DNA from: [Pantoea] beijingensis
GTDB taxonomy: Bacteria > Pseudomonadota > Gammaproteobacteria > Enterobacterales > Enterobacteriaceae
Assembly (NCBI RefSeq): GCF_022647505.1
Contig: NZ_CP071409.1
Coordinates: 310,001 to 374,000 of the forward strand
Length of the DNA: 64,000 nucleotides
Direction of reading: 5' to 3'
Shown here: piece by piece, positions 52,689 through 63,283 of the stretch
Position numbering within the stretch: the first letter of the stretch is position 1
Layout: every line of letters starts with the position of its first letter
The notes under the pieces: model-generated
The model's database searches: none
The model's input: the letters and a program-made list of their open reading frames with translations, nothing else
Told to the model about the DNA's origin: nothing
Made by a program: the position numbers and the translations under genes

Positions 52689-52812
52689 TTTATGGAGACC
52701 TGTGTGTCAATAAGTCCTGCAGCAGAAATTGCAGGGTAAGCGGCCGAATTGTAGAGATAAACGTGACACGATTAAACATATAGTGAAACATGTTTTATTG
52801 ATTTCACTTATA

Positions 52813-52830
52813 ACGTGACACTTATCACTT
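52813..52830. promoter_or_regulatory. CRP site upstream of ppiA
   Basis: ACGTGACACTTATCACTT carries the CRP core GTGA-N6-TCAC. It lies in the tsgA-ppiA spacer, about 140 bases before the ppiA ATG. E. coli ppiA is known to be CRP-controlled. Confidence 0.65.
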
Positions 52831-52962
52831 TTTTCAGCTCTCCGGACCGGCTATTTCCACAAAATCCTGCGTAAATATAGGTAAAACGCTGGCCCTTAGA
52901 TAATGGCATCTCTACAATCAATTTCGATTTTTGAGCTTGTTGCCCCCAGTAAGGAATCTTTC

Positions 52963-53535
52963 ATGTTGAAACGTACTTTGACAGTGGTCGCGACAGTCTT
53001 CGCACTGTCGACATTTTCTGCTTCCGCGTTTGCCGCTAAAGGCGATACGCATGTGCTGCTGACCACTTCAGCTGGCAATATCGAACTTGAACTTGATAAT
53101 CAAAAAGCGCCTGTTTCGGTGAAAAATTTTGTTGATTATGTGAATAGTGGTTTTTATAACAACACCACTTTCCATCGCGTTATCCCGGGTTTTATGGTGC
53201 AGGGTGGTGGCTTTACCAGCGATCTGCAGCAGAAGCCAACCCAAGCGCCGATAAAAAATGAGGCTGACAACGGTCTGCGTAATGTGCGCGGCTCCATCGC
53301 TATGGCGAGAACGGCTGAACAAGACAGTGCTACCAGCCAGTTTTTTATCAACGTTGCAGATAACGCCTTCCTCGATCATGGTCAACGCGATTTCGGTTAT
53401 GCGGTATTCGGTAAAGTGGTGAAAGGAATGGATATCGCCGATAAGATCTCCCAGGTCAAAACAGAGAATGTTGGACCTTACCAGAATGTCCCCAGTAAGC
53501 CGGTAATGATCCTTTCGGCTAAAATTCTGCCCTGA
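52963..53535 (+). CDS. ppiA: Periplasmic peptidyl-prolyl isomerase A
   Basis: Cyclophilin-type foldase. 190 residues from the ATG at 52963 ([24 protein letters not shown], then AKGD), with AAGGA 7 bases upstream; signal peptide of 24 residues. Cyclophilin core: [41 protein letters not shown] and [13 protein letters not shown] longer frame from 52903 has no support. Same neighbours as in E. coli. Confidence 0.98.
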   Translation: MLKRTLTVVATVFALSTFSASAFAAKGDTHVLLTTSAGNIELELDNQKAPVSVKNFVDYVNSGFYNNTTFHRVIPGFMVQGGGFTSDLQQKPTQAPIKNEADNGLRNVRGSIAMARTAEQDSATSQFFINVADNAFLDHGQRDFGYAVFGKVVKGMDIADKISQVKTENVGPYQNVPSKPVMILSAKILP

Positions 53536-53801
53536 TAGCGCTGTACAGGCTTATTATTTTGCGGCTCCGTCCTTCGGGGCTGCATCTCCACGCTCTTACC
53601 TGAATTTTCCAACCACCGTCCCTTCTCGCGGGTTCTTGCGCCATCACCGCGTCGATTTAGGGTATATACTTAGCATCTGACCTGACAGCTTATTTCATCA
53701 TCGCACGGATGCCAGGCCGTTCTATCTCCCCGGACCTACAGTGAACGCTGTCTCTCCAGACGCTGGTTGTCAGAAAACCCTTTCACGGTCACGGAGGCAT
53801 A

Positions 53802-53972
53802 ATGAGTAAGAAACTGACCGATAAGCAGAAAGCAGCGCTTTGGCTGCAATATCATAACGCCAATTTTCAGGCCAGCACTCGGCTTGAAGGTTATGAGATC
53901 GAGCGGGTTACGCTATCGCCAACCGAAGTTATTGAGCGTCTGAAGGTATTGAGGAGGCACTATGAGCGCTAA
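53802..53972 (+). CDS. yhfG: FicA-type antitoxin YhfG
   Basis: 56-residue partner of Fic. The sequence [15 protein letters not shown]10[12 protein letters not shown] carries the class I Fic-inhibitory motif (S/T)xxxE(G/N) as Ser25-TRL-Glu29-Gly30, which puts a glutamate into the Fic ATP site. GGAGG precedes the ATG. It overlaps fic by 11 bases, so the two are translated together. This order, antitoxin first, is the known VbhA/FicA arrangement. Confidence 0.92.
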   Translation: MSKKLTDKQKAALWLQYHNANFQASTRLEGYEIERVTLSPTEVIERLKVLRRHYER

Positions 53973-54552
53973 CGCAATGACCGACCGCGATCCTTATCTG
54001 TGGCAGGATATCAAAGTACTGAAGAACCGCTTGCAGATCCGTGAAGCCCATCGCTTGCAGCAGGCTGAACTCGCGTTTACCGCATTACGTGCGGCTACCC
54101 TCGAACTGGGAAGCGATAACCCTGGCCTGCCCCATCTTTGTGCAATTCATCGTGTTCTGTTCCAGGACTTGTATGAATGGGCGGGCGAACTGCGCCATAT
54201 CGATATTTATCTCGACGACACGCCATTCTGCCATTTTGAATATATTGAAAAGGAAGGCAATGCGTTGATGGCGGCACTGGAGGCGGAAAAGGGATTCGAC
54301 GGATTATCACAGAAAGCCTTTATCGAGCGTCTGGCGTATTACTATTGCGAAATTAATATGTTGCACCCCTTTCGCGATGGCAATGGGCGTACCCAGCGTA
54401 TTTTCTTTGAACAGCTGGCGCTGCATGCGGGCTATCTGATTGACTGGACACCGATCGAACGTGAAGTATGGCTTGCTGCAAACCGTGAAGGTGTCAGTGG
54501 TAATCTGCAGGGGCTGATTGATATCTTTAGTAAAGTGGTGAGTGTCGCTTAG
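53962..54552 (+). CDS. fic: Fic-domain adenylyltransferase (toxin)
   Basis: AMPylating enzyme, 196 residues. The Fic motif [12 protein letters not shown] (residues 135-146) matches the active consensus HxFx(D/E)GNGRxxR completely, with catalytic His135 and anion-binding Asn/Gly/Arg. As I recall, E. coli K-12 Fic has a degenerate version of this motif, so this copy is more likely active. The N-terminal helical region includes [15 protein letters not shown], and the flap region [11 protein letters not shown] precedes the motif. Controlled by overlapping yhfG. Followed by pabA. Confidence 0.95.
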   Translation: MSANAMTDRDPYLWQDIKVLKNRLQIREAHRLQQAELAFTALRAATLELGSDNPGLPHLCAIHRVLFQDLYEWAGELRHIDIYLDDTPFCHFEYIEKEGNALMAALEAEKGFDGLSQKAFIERLAYYYCEINMLHPFRDGNGRTQRIFFEQLALHAGYLIDWTPIEREVWLAANREGVSGNLQGLIDIFSKVVSVA

Positions 54553-54665
54553 CAAATTGGGTAGAATATGCGACTTATTCTTCAGGCGGCAGCATTGACT
54601 GCGTCTGTGCCCGCGATTGCCTGTGCCAGGGTGAGAGTGGCGTATTTACCCGGTCTGGAGCAAGA

Positions 54666-55241
54666 ATGCTGTTACTGATTGATAATTATGACTCGTTTAC
54701 CTGGAACCTTTATCAATATTTTTGTGAATTAGGCAGTACGGTCTGCGTGCGTCGCAATGACAGCATCACTCTTGAAGATATTGAGCAAATGAACCCTGCT
54801 CACTTAGTTATCTCCCCTGGTCCCTGTACACCTGATAAATCGGGTGTTTCTATGGCTGCTATTGCCAAATTTGCCGGTAAGTTACCGATTTTGGGCGTTT
54901 GCCTTGGGCATCAGGCGATTGCACAGACGTTCGGCGCGCGGGTGGTACGTGCGCGCCAGGTTATGCATGGGAAAACGTCAGTGATCGAGCACAATGATAG
55001 CGGCGTATTTGCCGGATTGTCACATCCATTGACGGTGACACGCTACCATTCATTGATTGTTGAAAGAGAAAGTCTACCTCGCGATTTTGAAGTCACCGCC
55101 TGGAGCTTGCGTGAGGGAGAACCGGATGAAATCATGGGGTTTCGCCATAAGCATCTGGCGTTACAGGGGGTTCAATTCCATCCTGAAAGTATTTTGAGCG
55201 AGCAAGGGCACCAGTTGCTGGCCAATTTTCTTACGCTGTAA
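54666..55241 (+). CDS. pabA: Aminodeoxychorismate synthase, glutamine amidotransferase subunit
   Basis: Supplies ammonia to PabB for p-aminobenzoate (folate) synthesis. 191 residues. Class I amidotransferase triad: Cys79 in GVCLGHQ, His and Glu in [12 protein letters not shown]. The N-terminus [18 protein letters not shown] and [11 protein letters not shown] fit PabA rather than TrpG by context with fic and argD. Confidence 0.96.
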   Translation: MLLLIDNYDSFTWNLYQYFCELGSTVCVRRNDSITLEDIEQMNPAHLVISPGPCTPDKSGVSMAAIAKFAGKLPILGVCLGHQAIAQTFGARVVRARQVMHGKTSVIEHNDSGVFAGLSHPLTVTRYHSLIVERESLPRDFEVTAWSLREGEPDEIMGFRHKHLALQGVQFHPESILSEQGHQLLANFLTL

Positions 55242-55375
55242 ATCGCCTCCGAACTACCGACACTGATTAATATATCGATCTGCCTGATGTTATAGGCGGC
55301 GGATAACGTGCTGCTCTCATTTCTCTTTTAGTGATTTTTTATGCGTATTTTTTGATTATAATTGCATATATTGAT

Positions 55376-55501
55376 ACTGTGATAACTTCGAGTTGCAGAA
55401 CGCAGACAGCAAGACACCCTCCTGAATACACGCCTCAGAGAAGCGGTCGATATTCGCTATGAAATTCAATGCACAGGCAACTTGAAGTATGACGAGCATA
55501 T
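55376..55501 (+). repeat. ERIC-like element between pabA and argD
   Basis: Left end TGATAACTTCGAGTTGCAG, right end GGCAACTTGAAGTATGACG; about 126 bases, the full ERIC length, with a diverged interior. It occupies nearly half of the 285-base gap, just before the argD ribosome site. Confidence 0.65.
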
Positions 55502-55523
55502 AACGTGACATCATGAGAGGTAG

Positions 55524-56747
<1,224 letters not shown>

Positions 56748-56788
56748 CAAGCGGTGTTGCCTGGAATGCCGATACGCAGGCCAACCTC

Positions 56789-56813
56789 AACGGGCAGTTA
56801 CTCTCTGTCCGTT
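56789..56813. terminator. Terminator between argD and yhfK
   Basis: 9-bp stem AACGGGCAG/CTGTCCGTT with one G-T pair and a 7-base loop between converging genes. T-tracts are short. Confidence 0.55.
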
Positions 56814-56815
56814 TG

Positions 56816-58891
56816 CTATGATTTCCTCAGCTTCCCAACCAGCCACTTTCCGTGACGTGGGCGCTGGCTCCATGCCAGTGATGAGATAGTATGCATTACG
56901 CTCAGATGACCCAGAATCCGCGAAACATGCCGTTCCATAATGGTTATTGGACCGGTATGCAGATTATTTTGCGCTTCGAGGATATTAGTATCTGACCCCG
57001 GACCGTCATATTCCAGTCGCTGCTGGCATCGCTGCAGCGCGACCTCGCAGGATTGCAAATAGCGCTCGGCTAGTGATGGCGTAAGCATAGTATGTTCACG
57101 AGCCAGGATCGTCATCGCATTAATATGCTCGACGATAAATTGGCTATGCGTCACCCAGAGCTTCATATCAGACAGATACTGAGCATTAAAGGCTGGTTCC
57201 TGCATCGCCTGATTTAATGAGTTATACAACGCGTTATGCGCCTGGTTGACGCGGACGCGCTGGTAGGCCAGTTTCACGCTGTCCTGCTCGTTTCCCAGCA
57301 ACATTCTTAATGCGTCCTGGTCAGCTTCCAGTGCATCGTGGGCGTTTTGTCGCAGCAGGCCGCTTTGCCATTGCGGCCAGAGCCAGATCATGCCGCCGAA
57401 AGCAATCAGACATCCCATGATGGTATCCATCAACCGCGGTAGTAAAAACTGCGCGCCATTCAGCGTTAGCAATTGCAGTGAATAGACGGCGGTGACGGTA
57501 AAACCAATCGTTGCCCAGCCATAAAACTTGCGGATAAACAAATAACTTACCAGTGTGATTGTCAGCATCGCGAGCAGTACCCAACTATCTGCAACCTGCA
57601 AGCGCAGCGTTGCCGCAGCGATAATTAATCCGACTAGCGTACCCAGAGCACGGTGCTGAATGCGTACGCGGGTGGCGCTATAGCCGTTCTGACTGACGAA
57701 CATAATTGTCATCAGAATCCAGTAAGGCTTAGGAATATTGAAAAATAGCGCCAGCGTACTGCCAATCACCAGCATGACGGCGAAACGTGTCGCCGTTCGC
57801 AATGCGGATGAGTTGAGTGAAAGGTAACTTTTCAGTGCCGGGATCAGCGGCAGTCGTCGTTGTCGATCTTCCATTAGATTACGTTGGTAAAGCGGGCGTT
57901 GGGTGCGCAGCACGCGCGCGATGCGACTGAAGTGGTAATAACAAAAATTGCCGACTGGGTTTTCACTGTTCTGTCGTGCGATTTTCTCCAGTGCCTGCAG
58001 CTGCTTATCCATACTAAAGCGCTCGGGTAGCCGATGGTAAAGAATATCATCGGCTAGCGTACGAAGCCGGGCCGCTATCGCCTGTGCATTCCAGCGAATC
58101 ACCGCTTCAGCATGGCTGCGTTCAACCAGTTTTTGCACCTCATCCGGTAGCGACAGGCTGACGGCAATATGCTCCTGCAGATCGAGTGCCACTTGAAATG
58201 CACGCGTCAGTCGCTTATGACTGCTGTGGCGGTTTGCCGCCAGCATATGCATCTGCTGATAGCAGATGGTGATCAGGTCCACCGCTCTCTGCTGTCGTAC
58301 TAACAGAGGTGGTAGTGCTTTTTCAGGGTCGGTGAGCTGTGTTAGCAAGCTATATTTTGCTTCACAGTAGTCGGCCAGTTCACGATAGAGCAGGCTGATC
58401 GTTTCGCGCATTGGTTGCTCTTTCCACAGCCAAAACCAGAACCAGTTAAATGCGCCATACCAGATTGTACCGAGTATATAGAGCAGGGGAGGCTCCCATA
58501 CCGCCATGTGGCCAATAAGGCTGAGCGTAAAAATTCCGGCAATCAAGGACGCGGGGAGAAGCCGTGCATGTAACGGGCTAATTTCTCCGGTCACACCCAG
58601 CAGCATGGCCATAGCAAACAGGATTGCAGGCAAAGGGAGCTGGTGTTGCGTCATCCACTGGATCAGAAAACTACTGAGAGCAAATAAGCCACCGCCGATA
58701 ATCAGCCGCTTAAAAAAGCGTTTGTGTGGCGTATCGAGCCCGGCAATATTGCAGCAGGCGGGGACTAACGAGAAGAGCAGTCCTTTTTGGAGATCGCCAA
58801 GCAGCCAGCCAATGGCCACCGGTAAACACAGCACTAGCGTCTGGCGCAGCGCATAGTTTATTTCAGGGTGATAAATGATTCTCCGCCACAT
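56816..58891 (-). CDS. yhfK: FUSC-family inner-membrane protein YhfK
   Basis: 691-residue membrane protein with two clusters of about six helices separated and followed by cytoplasmic helical regions, the layout of FUSC/aromatic-acid exporter family proteins (YccS/YhfK). Matching segments include MWRRIIYHPEINYALRQTLVLCLPV, PACCNIAGLDTPHKRFFKRLI and KSYLSLNS. Function unproven; efflux is the family expectation. It lies between argD and crp as in E. coli. Confidence 0.94.
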   Translation of the reverse strand: MWRRIIYHPEINYALRQTLVLCLPVAIGWLLGDLQKGLLFSLVPACCNIAGLDTPHKRFFKRLIIGGGLFALSSFLIQWMTQHQLPLPAILFAMAMLLGVTGEISPLHARLLPASLIAGIFTLSLIGHMAVWEPPLLYILGTIWYGAFNWFWFWLWKEQPMRETISLLYRELADYCEAKYSLLTQLTDPEKALPPLLVRQQRAVDLITICYQQMHMLAANRHSSHKRLTRAFQVALDLQEHIAVSLSLPDEVQKLVERSHAEAVIRWNAQAIAARLRTLADDILYHRLPERFSMDKQLQALEKIARQNSENPVGNFCYYHFSRIARVLRTQRPLYQRNLMEDRQRRLPLIPALKSYLSLNSSALRTATRFAVMLVIGSTLALFFNIPKPYWILMTIMFVSQNGYSATRVRIQHRALGTLVGLIIAAATLRLQVADSWVLLAMLTITLVSYLFIRKFYGWATIGFTVTAVYSLQLLTLNGAQFLLPRLMDTIMGCLIAFGGMIWLWPQWQSGLLRQNAHDALEADQDALRMLLGNEQDSVKLAYQRVRVNQAHNALYNSLNQAMQEPAFNAQYLSDMKLWVTHSQFIVEHINAMTILAREHTMLTPSLAERYLQSCEVALQRCQQRLEYDGPGSDTNILEAQNNLHTGPITIMERHVSRILGHLSVMHTISSLAWSQRPRHGKWLVGKLRKS

Positions 58892-58913
58892 CAGGTTATC
58901 GCAATATAAAAAA

Positions 58914-58939
58914 ACGGCGTGATAGCAACATCACGCCGT
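58914..58939 (-). terminator. Rho-independent terminator of crp
   Basis: Perfect 10-bp stem ACGGCGTGAT/ATCACGCCGT with a 6-base loop, followed on the minus strand by seven T residues. It lies between crp and yhfK. Confidence 0.9.
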
Positions 58940-58952
58940 GGGTCGGGATGAA

Positions 58953-59585
58953 TTAACGTGTGCCGTATACAACAATCGTTTTGCCGTGTGCGGAAATCAG
59001 GTTTTGATCTTCCAGCATTTTCAGGATACGGCCGACGGTTTCACGCGAGCAGCCGACGATTTGACCAATCTCCTGACGGGTGATTTTGATCTGCATACCG
59101 TCTGGATGCGTCATGGCATCCGGTTGTTTAGCCAGATTGAGCAGCGTTTGCGCAATACGCCCCGTCACGTCAAGGAAAGCTAAATTACCTACTTTTTCTG
59201 AGGTGACCTGCAGGCGACGCGCCATTTGGGAAGAGAGACGCATCAGAATATCAGGATTGACCTGAATCAGCTGACGGAATTTTTTGTAAGAAATTTCAGC
59301 CACTTCACAGGCTGTTTTGGCCCGAACCCAAGCACTACGTTCCTGGCCTTCTTCAAAGAGGCCAAGCTCGCCAATGAAATCGCCCTGGTTGAGATAAGAG
59401 AGGATCATCTCTTTGCCTTCTTCATCCTTAATCAGCACTGCTACAGAGCCCTTCACGATGTAGTAGAGCGTTTCCGCCTTTTCACCTTGGTGAATCAGCG
59501 TACTTTTGGATGGATACTTGTGAATATGGCAATGTGACAGGAACCATTCGAGAGTCGGGTCTGTTTGCGGTTTGCCGAGAACCAT
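58953..59585 (-). CDS. crp: cAMP receptor protein
   Basis: Global catabolite regulator. 210 residues, essentially the E. coli sequence. Cyclic-nucleotide pocket [31 protein letters not shown] with the cAMP-contact Glu, Arg and Ser; C-helix and the HTH recognition helix [15 protein letters not shown]. Ends IVVYGTR. Divergent from yhfA; the intervening 398 bases contain an ERIC element. Confidence 0.99.
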   Translation of the reverse strand: MVLGKPQTDPTLEWFLSHCHIHKYPSKSTLIHQGEKAETLYYIVKGSVAVLIKDEEGKEMILSYLNQGDFIGELGLFEEGQERSAWVRAKTACEVAEISYKKFRQLIQVNPDILMRLSSQMARRLQVTSEKVGNLAFLDVTGRIAQTLLNLAKQPDAMTHPDGMQIKITRQEIGQIVGCSRETVGRILKMLEDQNLISAHGKTIVVYGTR

Positions 59586-59726
59586 TCGCTGTTATCCTCT
59601 ATTGTAATCGTGCCCTAAATACAGGGAGGGTATTCCCTGCCAGGCGTTGAAATATTCAAGCGTTTTCCTATCAGGAATTTTATCCGGGCATCTGCTCATT
59701 ATGTTGTCCCACTTTCGCCGGACTGA

Positions 59727-59827
59727 TTACCCGTCATACTTCGGACTGCAAGTTTTTGGCTGCGTTGTCTTACATGTGGGTATACCCGCTTACCACCATC
59801 CTGCTACCCGTGCTCTTCAGGGTATAT
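59727..59827 (-). repeat. ERIC-like element in the crp-yhfA control region
   Basis: Read on the minus strand it begins TATACCCTGAAGAGC and ends AACGCAGCCAAAAAC, then CTTGCAGTCCGAAGTATGAC and GGGTA, the ERIC right end. About 101 bases; the remainder is diverged or deleted. It lies about 140 bases upstream of crp. Confidence 0.65.
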
Positions 59828-59983
59828 ATGAGTTGGCAAAATATTACAACTTCGTTTGTAGCACAGCTTTCGCTAAGTGTCTCCTGTTGTCTCGCTTCAG
59901 CATGAAGTGAATTGCATAGCGTTGCCGTTTTTTCTTGTAAAGCGTAGTCTGAAGTCAACCGGACGAATCAGGAGATGAATGTT

Positions 59984-60388
59984 ATGCAGGCGCGTGTAAA
60001 GTGGGTAGAAGGGCTGACTTTTTTAGGTGAATCTGCATCCGGGCATCAGGTGCTGATGGATGGTAATTCCGGTGATAAAGCGCCCAGTCCGATGGAGATG
60101 GTATTAATGGCCGCGGGGGGATGCAGTGCAATTGACGTGGTTTCCATCCTGCAAAAAGGGCGCCACGACGTGGCTGACTGTGAAGTGAAATTGACGTCCG
60201 AGCGGCGCGAAGAGGCACCGCGTCTTTTTACCCACATTAATGTGCATTTTATCGTTAGTGGCGCCGGATTGAATGATAAAGCGGTGGCACGCGCGGTCGA
60301 CCTGTCGATAGAAAAATATTGCTCGGTGTCGCTGATGCTGGGTAAAGGTGTAGAGATCACGCACAGCTATGAAGTCATCGAACTGTAA
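59984..60388 (+). CDS. yhfA: OsmC-family protein YhfA
   Basis: 134-residue OsmC/Ohr-fold protein from the ATG at 59984 (MQARVKWVEGLTF), with AGGAG 9 bases upstream; the ATG at 59975 touches that site and is not used. Conserved cysteines are in GGCSAIDVVSIL and KYCSVSLM, the pair that could reduce peroxides in this family, though YhfA itself has no assigned reaction. Divergent from crp. Confidence 0.96.
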   Translation: MQARVKWVEGLTFLGESASGHQVLMDGNSGDKAPSPMEMVLMAAGGCSAIDVVSILQKGRHDVADCEVKLTSERREEAPRLFTHINVHFIVSGAGLNDKAVARAVDLSIEKYCSVSLMLGKGVEITHSYEVIEL

Positions 60389-60400
60389 TATAGCCCGCAG

Positions 60401-60418
60401 GGCGGATTGCGATCCGCC
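60401..60418. terminator. Bidirectional hairpin yhfA/prkB
   Basis: 7-bp stem GGCGGAT/ATCCGCC with 4-base loop TGCG, 12 bases after yhfA. A further short inverted repeat GCCAGCC/GGCTGGC lies just downstream. Confidence 0.6.
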
Positions 60419-60456
60419 ACTGCAGTGTTCCTGCCAGCCTTGGCTGGCTTGACGAG

Positions 60457-61326
60457 TTACTCAATTTTTTTCCCTTCAATCAGACGCTTAACCAGCGGCC
60501 CCATGATCAATTCCATCGCCAGCCCCATCTTGCCTCCCGGTACCACCAGAGTATTAATATGGGAAATGAACGATCCCTGGATCATCGCCAGCAGGTAAGG
60601 GAAATCAATGTCCTCCAGCCCACGGAAATGGATCACCACAAAGCTTTCATCCAACGAGGGAATATCTCGTGCGGCGAAGGGATTTGAGGTATCGACGGTC
60701 GGCACGCGCTGGAAGTTAATGTGGGTTCGTGAAAACTGCGGCGTGATGTAATTGATATAATCTTCCATGGATCGTACGACAGAATCCATTACTGCCTCAC
60801 GCGAATGACCGCGCTCGCTGGTGTCGCGAACCAGTTTCTGGATCCATTCCAGGTTAACGATCGGCACTACGCCCACCAGCAGATCGACTTTCTCCGCCAC
60901 ATTGTGCTGCTGGGTTACCACGCCACCGTGCAGCCCTTCATAGAACAGCACATCAGTGGGTTCCGGTAGCGGTTGCCACGGCGTAAAGGTGCCAGGCACT
61001 TGATTCCACGGCACGGCTTCATCGTACGTGTGCAAATATTTACGTGAGTTACCGCGACCACTGCGGCCATATTCGCTAAAGGTTTCTTCCAGTAGCCCGA
61101 AGTCGTTTGCTTCCGGTCCGAAATAGCTAATATGGCGCCCTAAATCACGAGCTTTACGGATTGCCAGATCCATTTCCGGACGGGTATAGCGATGAAAGCT
61201 ATCACCTTCCAGTTCGGCTGCATGCAAATTAAGCTGCTGGAAGATTTTGCGGAAGGCGAGGCTGGTCGTCGTGGTTCCTGCGCCGCTTGAACCCGTGACC
61301 GCAATAACCGGGTGTCTGGATGACAT
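60457..61326 (-). CDS. prkB: Phosphoribulokinase-like kinase PrkB
   Basis: 289 residues from the ATG at 61326 (MSSRHPVIAVTGSSGAGTTTTS), the E. coli length. P-loop GSSGAGTT at about 12-19, then EGDSFHRYTRPEMD, and FYEGLHGGVVT. The family resembles phosphoribulokinase but its enterobacterial substrate is unknown. The longer frame running to 61728 overlaps the next gene and has no support. In E. coli yheU-yheT would follow; here accessory genes do. Confidence 0.96.
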   Translation of the reverse strand: MSSRHPVIAVTGSSGAGTTTTSLAFRKIFQQLNLHAAELEGDSFHRYTRPEMDLAIRKARDLGRHISYFGPEANDFGLLEETFSEYGRSGRGNSRKYLHTYDEAVPWNQVPGTFTPWQPLPEPTDVLFYEGLHGGVVTQQHNVAEKVDLLVGVVPIVNLEWIQKLVRDTSERGHSREAVMDSVVRSMEDYINYITPQFSRTHINFQRVPTVDTSNPFAARDIPSLDESFVVIHFRGLEDIDFPYLLAMIQGSFISHINTLVVPGGKMGLAMELIMGPLVKRLIEGKKIE

Positions 61327-61498
61327 AATAGAACTCCCTGAGAAAATTCGGGCGAAGTGCATTGTTATCACGTTTAGCGCAGCAAAGTCATCTCCGTCGC
61401 TTTTTGATGCAAAAAAAGCAACACAGTGCGGCAATTTTGTTGCTTTCATCAGCGCGTTAAATTGGCGAAACTGAGATAAATATTGCAGGAGGTTGCCA

Positions 61499-62302
61499 AT
61501 GAATATGCCCTCATCCCGCTGGTGGTGGGATCTCTCGACGCGTGAGTTTAGCGAACTTGAAATGGAAAAGGTGGTGGTGATATTACCTATTGGCGCAGTG
61601 GAACAGCACGGCCCACACCTGCCCGTACGCGTAGATGCCGCGATTAATGCCGGTATTATTGCGCGCGCGGTTGAACTGATGCCGGCGGACTTACCGGTAC
61701 TGGTGATGCCTGCGCTGCCAATCGGCAAATCTGATGAACATCTCAGTTATCCGGGAACGTTAACGTTGCCTTATGATCTCTTGGGAAAGGTATGGTTTGA
61801 GGTTGCGAAAAGCGCCTGGCGCGCTGGCGCACGTAAAATTATTTTCTGGAATTCACACGGCGGCCAGCCGCAACTGATGGAGATTGTTTGTCGCCAACTG
61901 CGCGTTGAGCTTGAGATGTTCGCCGTTGGCGCCAGTTGGTTTCGCACCATTGACAGTAGCGATCTGTATTGTGCCGATGAGCTACAGCATGGTATCCATG
62001 GCGGAGAGTCGGAAACCAGCGTGATGCTGCATTTGCACCCTGAACTGGTACAGATGCAGTATGCGGAAAATTTCGTTTCGGCCTCGGTAGCTTCGGCGGA
62101 GAAAGGTGGGATTCTAACGCCCGAAGGTGGCGTAAGCTTTGGCTGGATGGCTGAGGATCTTCATCCTTCCGGTACGACCGGTAATGCGGCCTCAGCGGAT
62201 GCAGCCCGTGGAAAAATTGAAACAGAACGTGCTGCCCAGGCGTTAGTTCAATTGGTTCAGGAGGTACAGGCTTTTACGCCATTTCCGCCATCATCCCTTT
62301 AA
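61499..62302 (+). CDS. Creatininase-family amidohydrolase
   Basis: Metal-dependent amidohydrolase of the creatininase fold, 267 residues. Metal/active motifs: Glu35, His37 and Asp46 in GAVEQHGPHLPVRVDA, then NSHGGQPQLM and GIHGGESETSVML. Related enzymes act on creatinine, formamidopyrimidines and mycofactocin precursors; the substrate here cannot be named. AGGAGG lies 6 bases before the ATG at 61499. Its end overlaps the convergent LysR gene by 29 bases. With the binding protein at 63284 it suggests uptake and breakdown of a cyclic amide or purine-like compound (inference). Confidence 0.88.
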   Translation: MNMPSSRWWWDLSTREFSELEMEKVVVILPIGAVEQHGPHLPVRVDAAINAGIIARAVELMPADLPVLVMPALPIGKSDEHLSYPGTLTLPYDLLGKVWFEVAKSAWRAGARKIIFWNSHGGQPQLMEIVCRQLRVELEMFAVGASWFRTIDSSDLYCADELQHGIHGGESETSVMLHLHPELVQMQYAENFVSASVASAEKGGILTPEGGVSFGWMAEDLHPSGTTGNAASADAARGKIETERAAQALVQLVQEVQAFTPFPPSSL

Positions 62303-63173
62303 TCGTTTCTGCTAATACGCTGCCAATTGCGCTGGTGCCACGATCGTGACCGATCAGCATCAGTGTTTGCGGCTGCTGCGACAATTCACGCACCGGAATA
62401 TAGATCAATCTGCCGCTGCGTAAATCAAATTCAATATCGAACGGTGTTAAAAAGGTGAGCGCCTGATCGACCATCGCGGCCTGGCGCATCACTTCAATGG
62501 AGTTGGTTTCAATGACCGGCTGCATGGTCACCTTGGCTCGTGCGAAAAGATCGTTAAGATAAGGGCGGATCACCATACTTTTATCGGCAATAACCAATGA
62601 ATGTGGCACACAATCGCTGAGACGCAGGCTGGTTTTATCTGCCAGAATATGGCCCGGCGCAACCACAGCACCCAGACGGCCAACTGACGATGCGAGGGTT
62701 CTTAACGTCGGCGGGAGTTCGAAATCGAAACCGAGCCCTAAATCGGCCTCGCCGGAGGCGACAGCATTGATAATATCTTCACCGGTGGTCATTTGACGAA
62801 GGATCAATTTGACGCGCGGATTTGCCCGACGAAACTCGGCAGCCGTGCGCGGAATCAGGTTTGCTGCCAGACCGCTCATCATTGCGACGGTTACTTCACC
62901 GCGCCGTAACCCTTTCAACTCCTCAATTTTTATCTGTGCCCACTCCAGCTCCTTAAAGCTTTGCCGTACGTGGTGGATAAGCGTTTCACCAGCGGCGGTC
63001 AGCACCATTTTTCGTGGCAGTCGTTGGAACAGCGGGGTACCTAATGTTTCTTCCAGCGCCAGGATCTGGCGGTTAATCGCTGAGGCTGAAATATGCAGGC
63101 GTGCCGCTGCCTTACGGATCGATCCACACCGCGCCACTTCATCAAGATAAATTAACAACCGGTGCTGCAGCAT
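62274..63173 (-). CDS. LysR-family transcriptional regulator
   Basis: 299 residues. N-terminal winged HTH (LLIYLDEVARCGSIRKAAARLHISASAINRQILALEETLGTPLF) and effector-binding domain from about 90 on, with GEVTVAMMSGLAANLIPRT. It is divergent from the BMP-family binding protein (110 bases apart) and convergent with the creatininase gene, so it probably controls one or both. Effector unknown. Confidence 0.93.
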   Translation of the reverse strand: MLQHRLLIYLDEVARCGSIRKAAARLHISASAINRQILALEETLGTPLFQRLPRKMVLTAAGETLIHHVRQSFKELEWAQIKIEELKGLRRGEVTVAMMSGLAANLIPRTAAEFRRANPRVKLILRQMTTGEDIINAVASGEADLGLGFDFELPPTLRTLASSVGRLGAVVAPGHILADKTSLRLSDCVPHSLVIADKSMVIRPYLNDLFARAKVTMQPVIETNSIEVMRQAAMVDQALTFLTPFDIEFDLRSGRLIYIPVRELSQQPQTLMLIGHDRGTSAIGSVLAETIKGMMAEMA

Positions 63174-63218
63174 GCTTCTCCTTTGCGTTGCCTTTTAGGC
63201 ATCACTGAGTGCGAAAAT

Positions 63219-63263
63219 ATATGCTTTTAAGGTAACGAAAATCACGGCATAACAGAAGCATAT
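63219..63263. promoter_or_regulatory. Inverted repeat between LysR gene and binding-protein gene
   Basis: Arms ATATGCTT (63219-63226) and AAGCATAT (63256-63263), 29 bases apart in the divergent spacer. Could be the LysR binding region; the arms are further apart than a single T-N11-A site. Confidence 0.4.
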
Positions 63264-63283
63264 TTAGCAGGAGGAGCATAAAA

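Noticed and set aside
61327..61728. Extension of prkB upstream to 61728
   Set aside because: It overlaps the divergent creatininase gene and the P-loop start at 61326 matches PrkB length.
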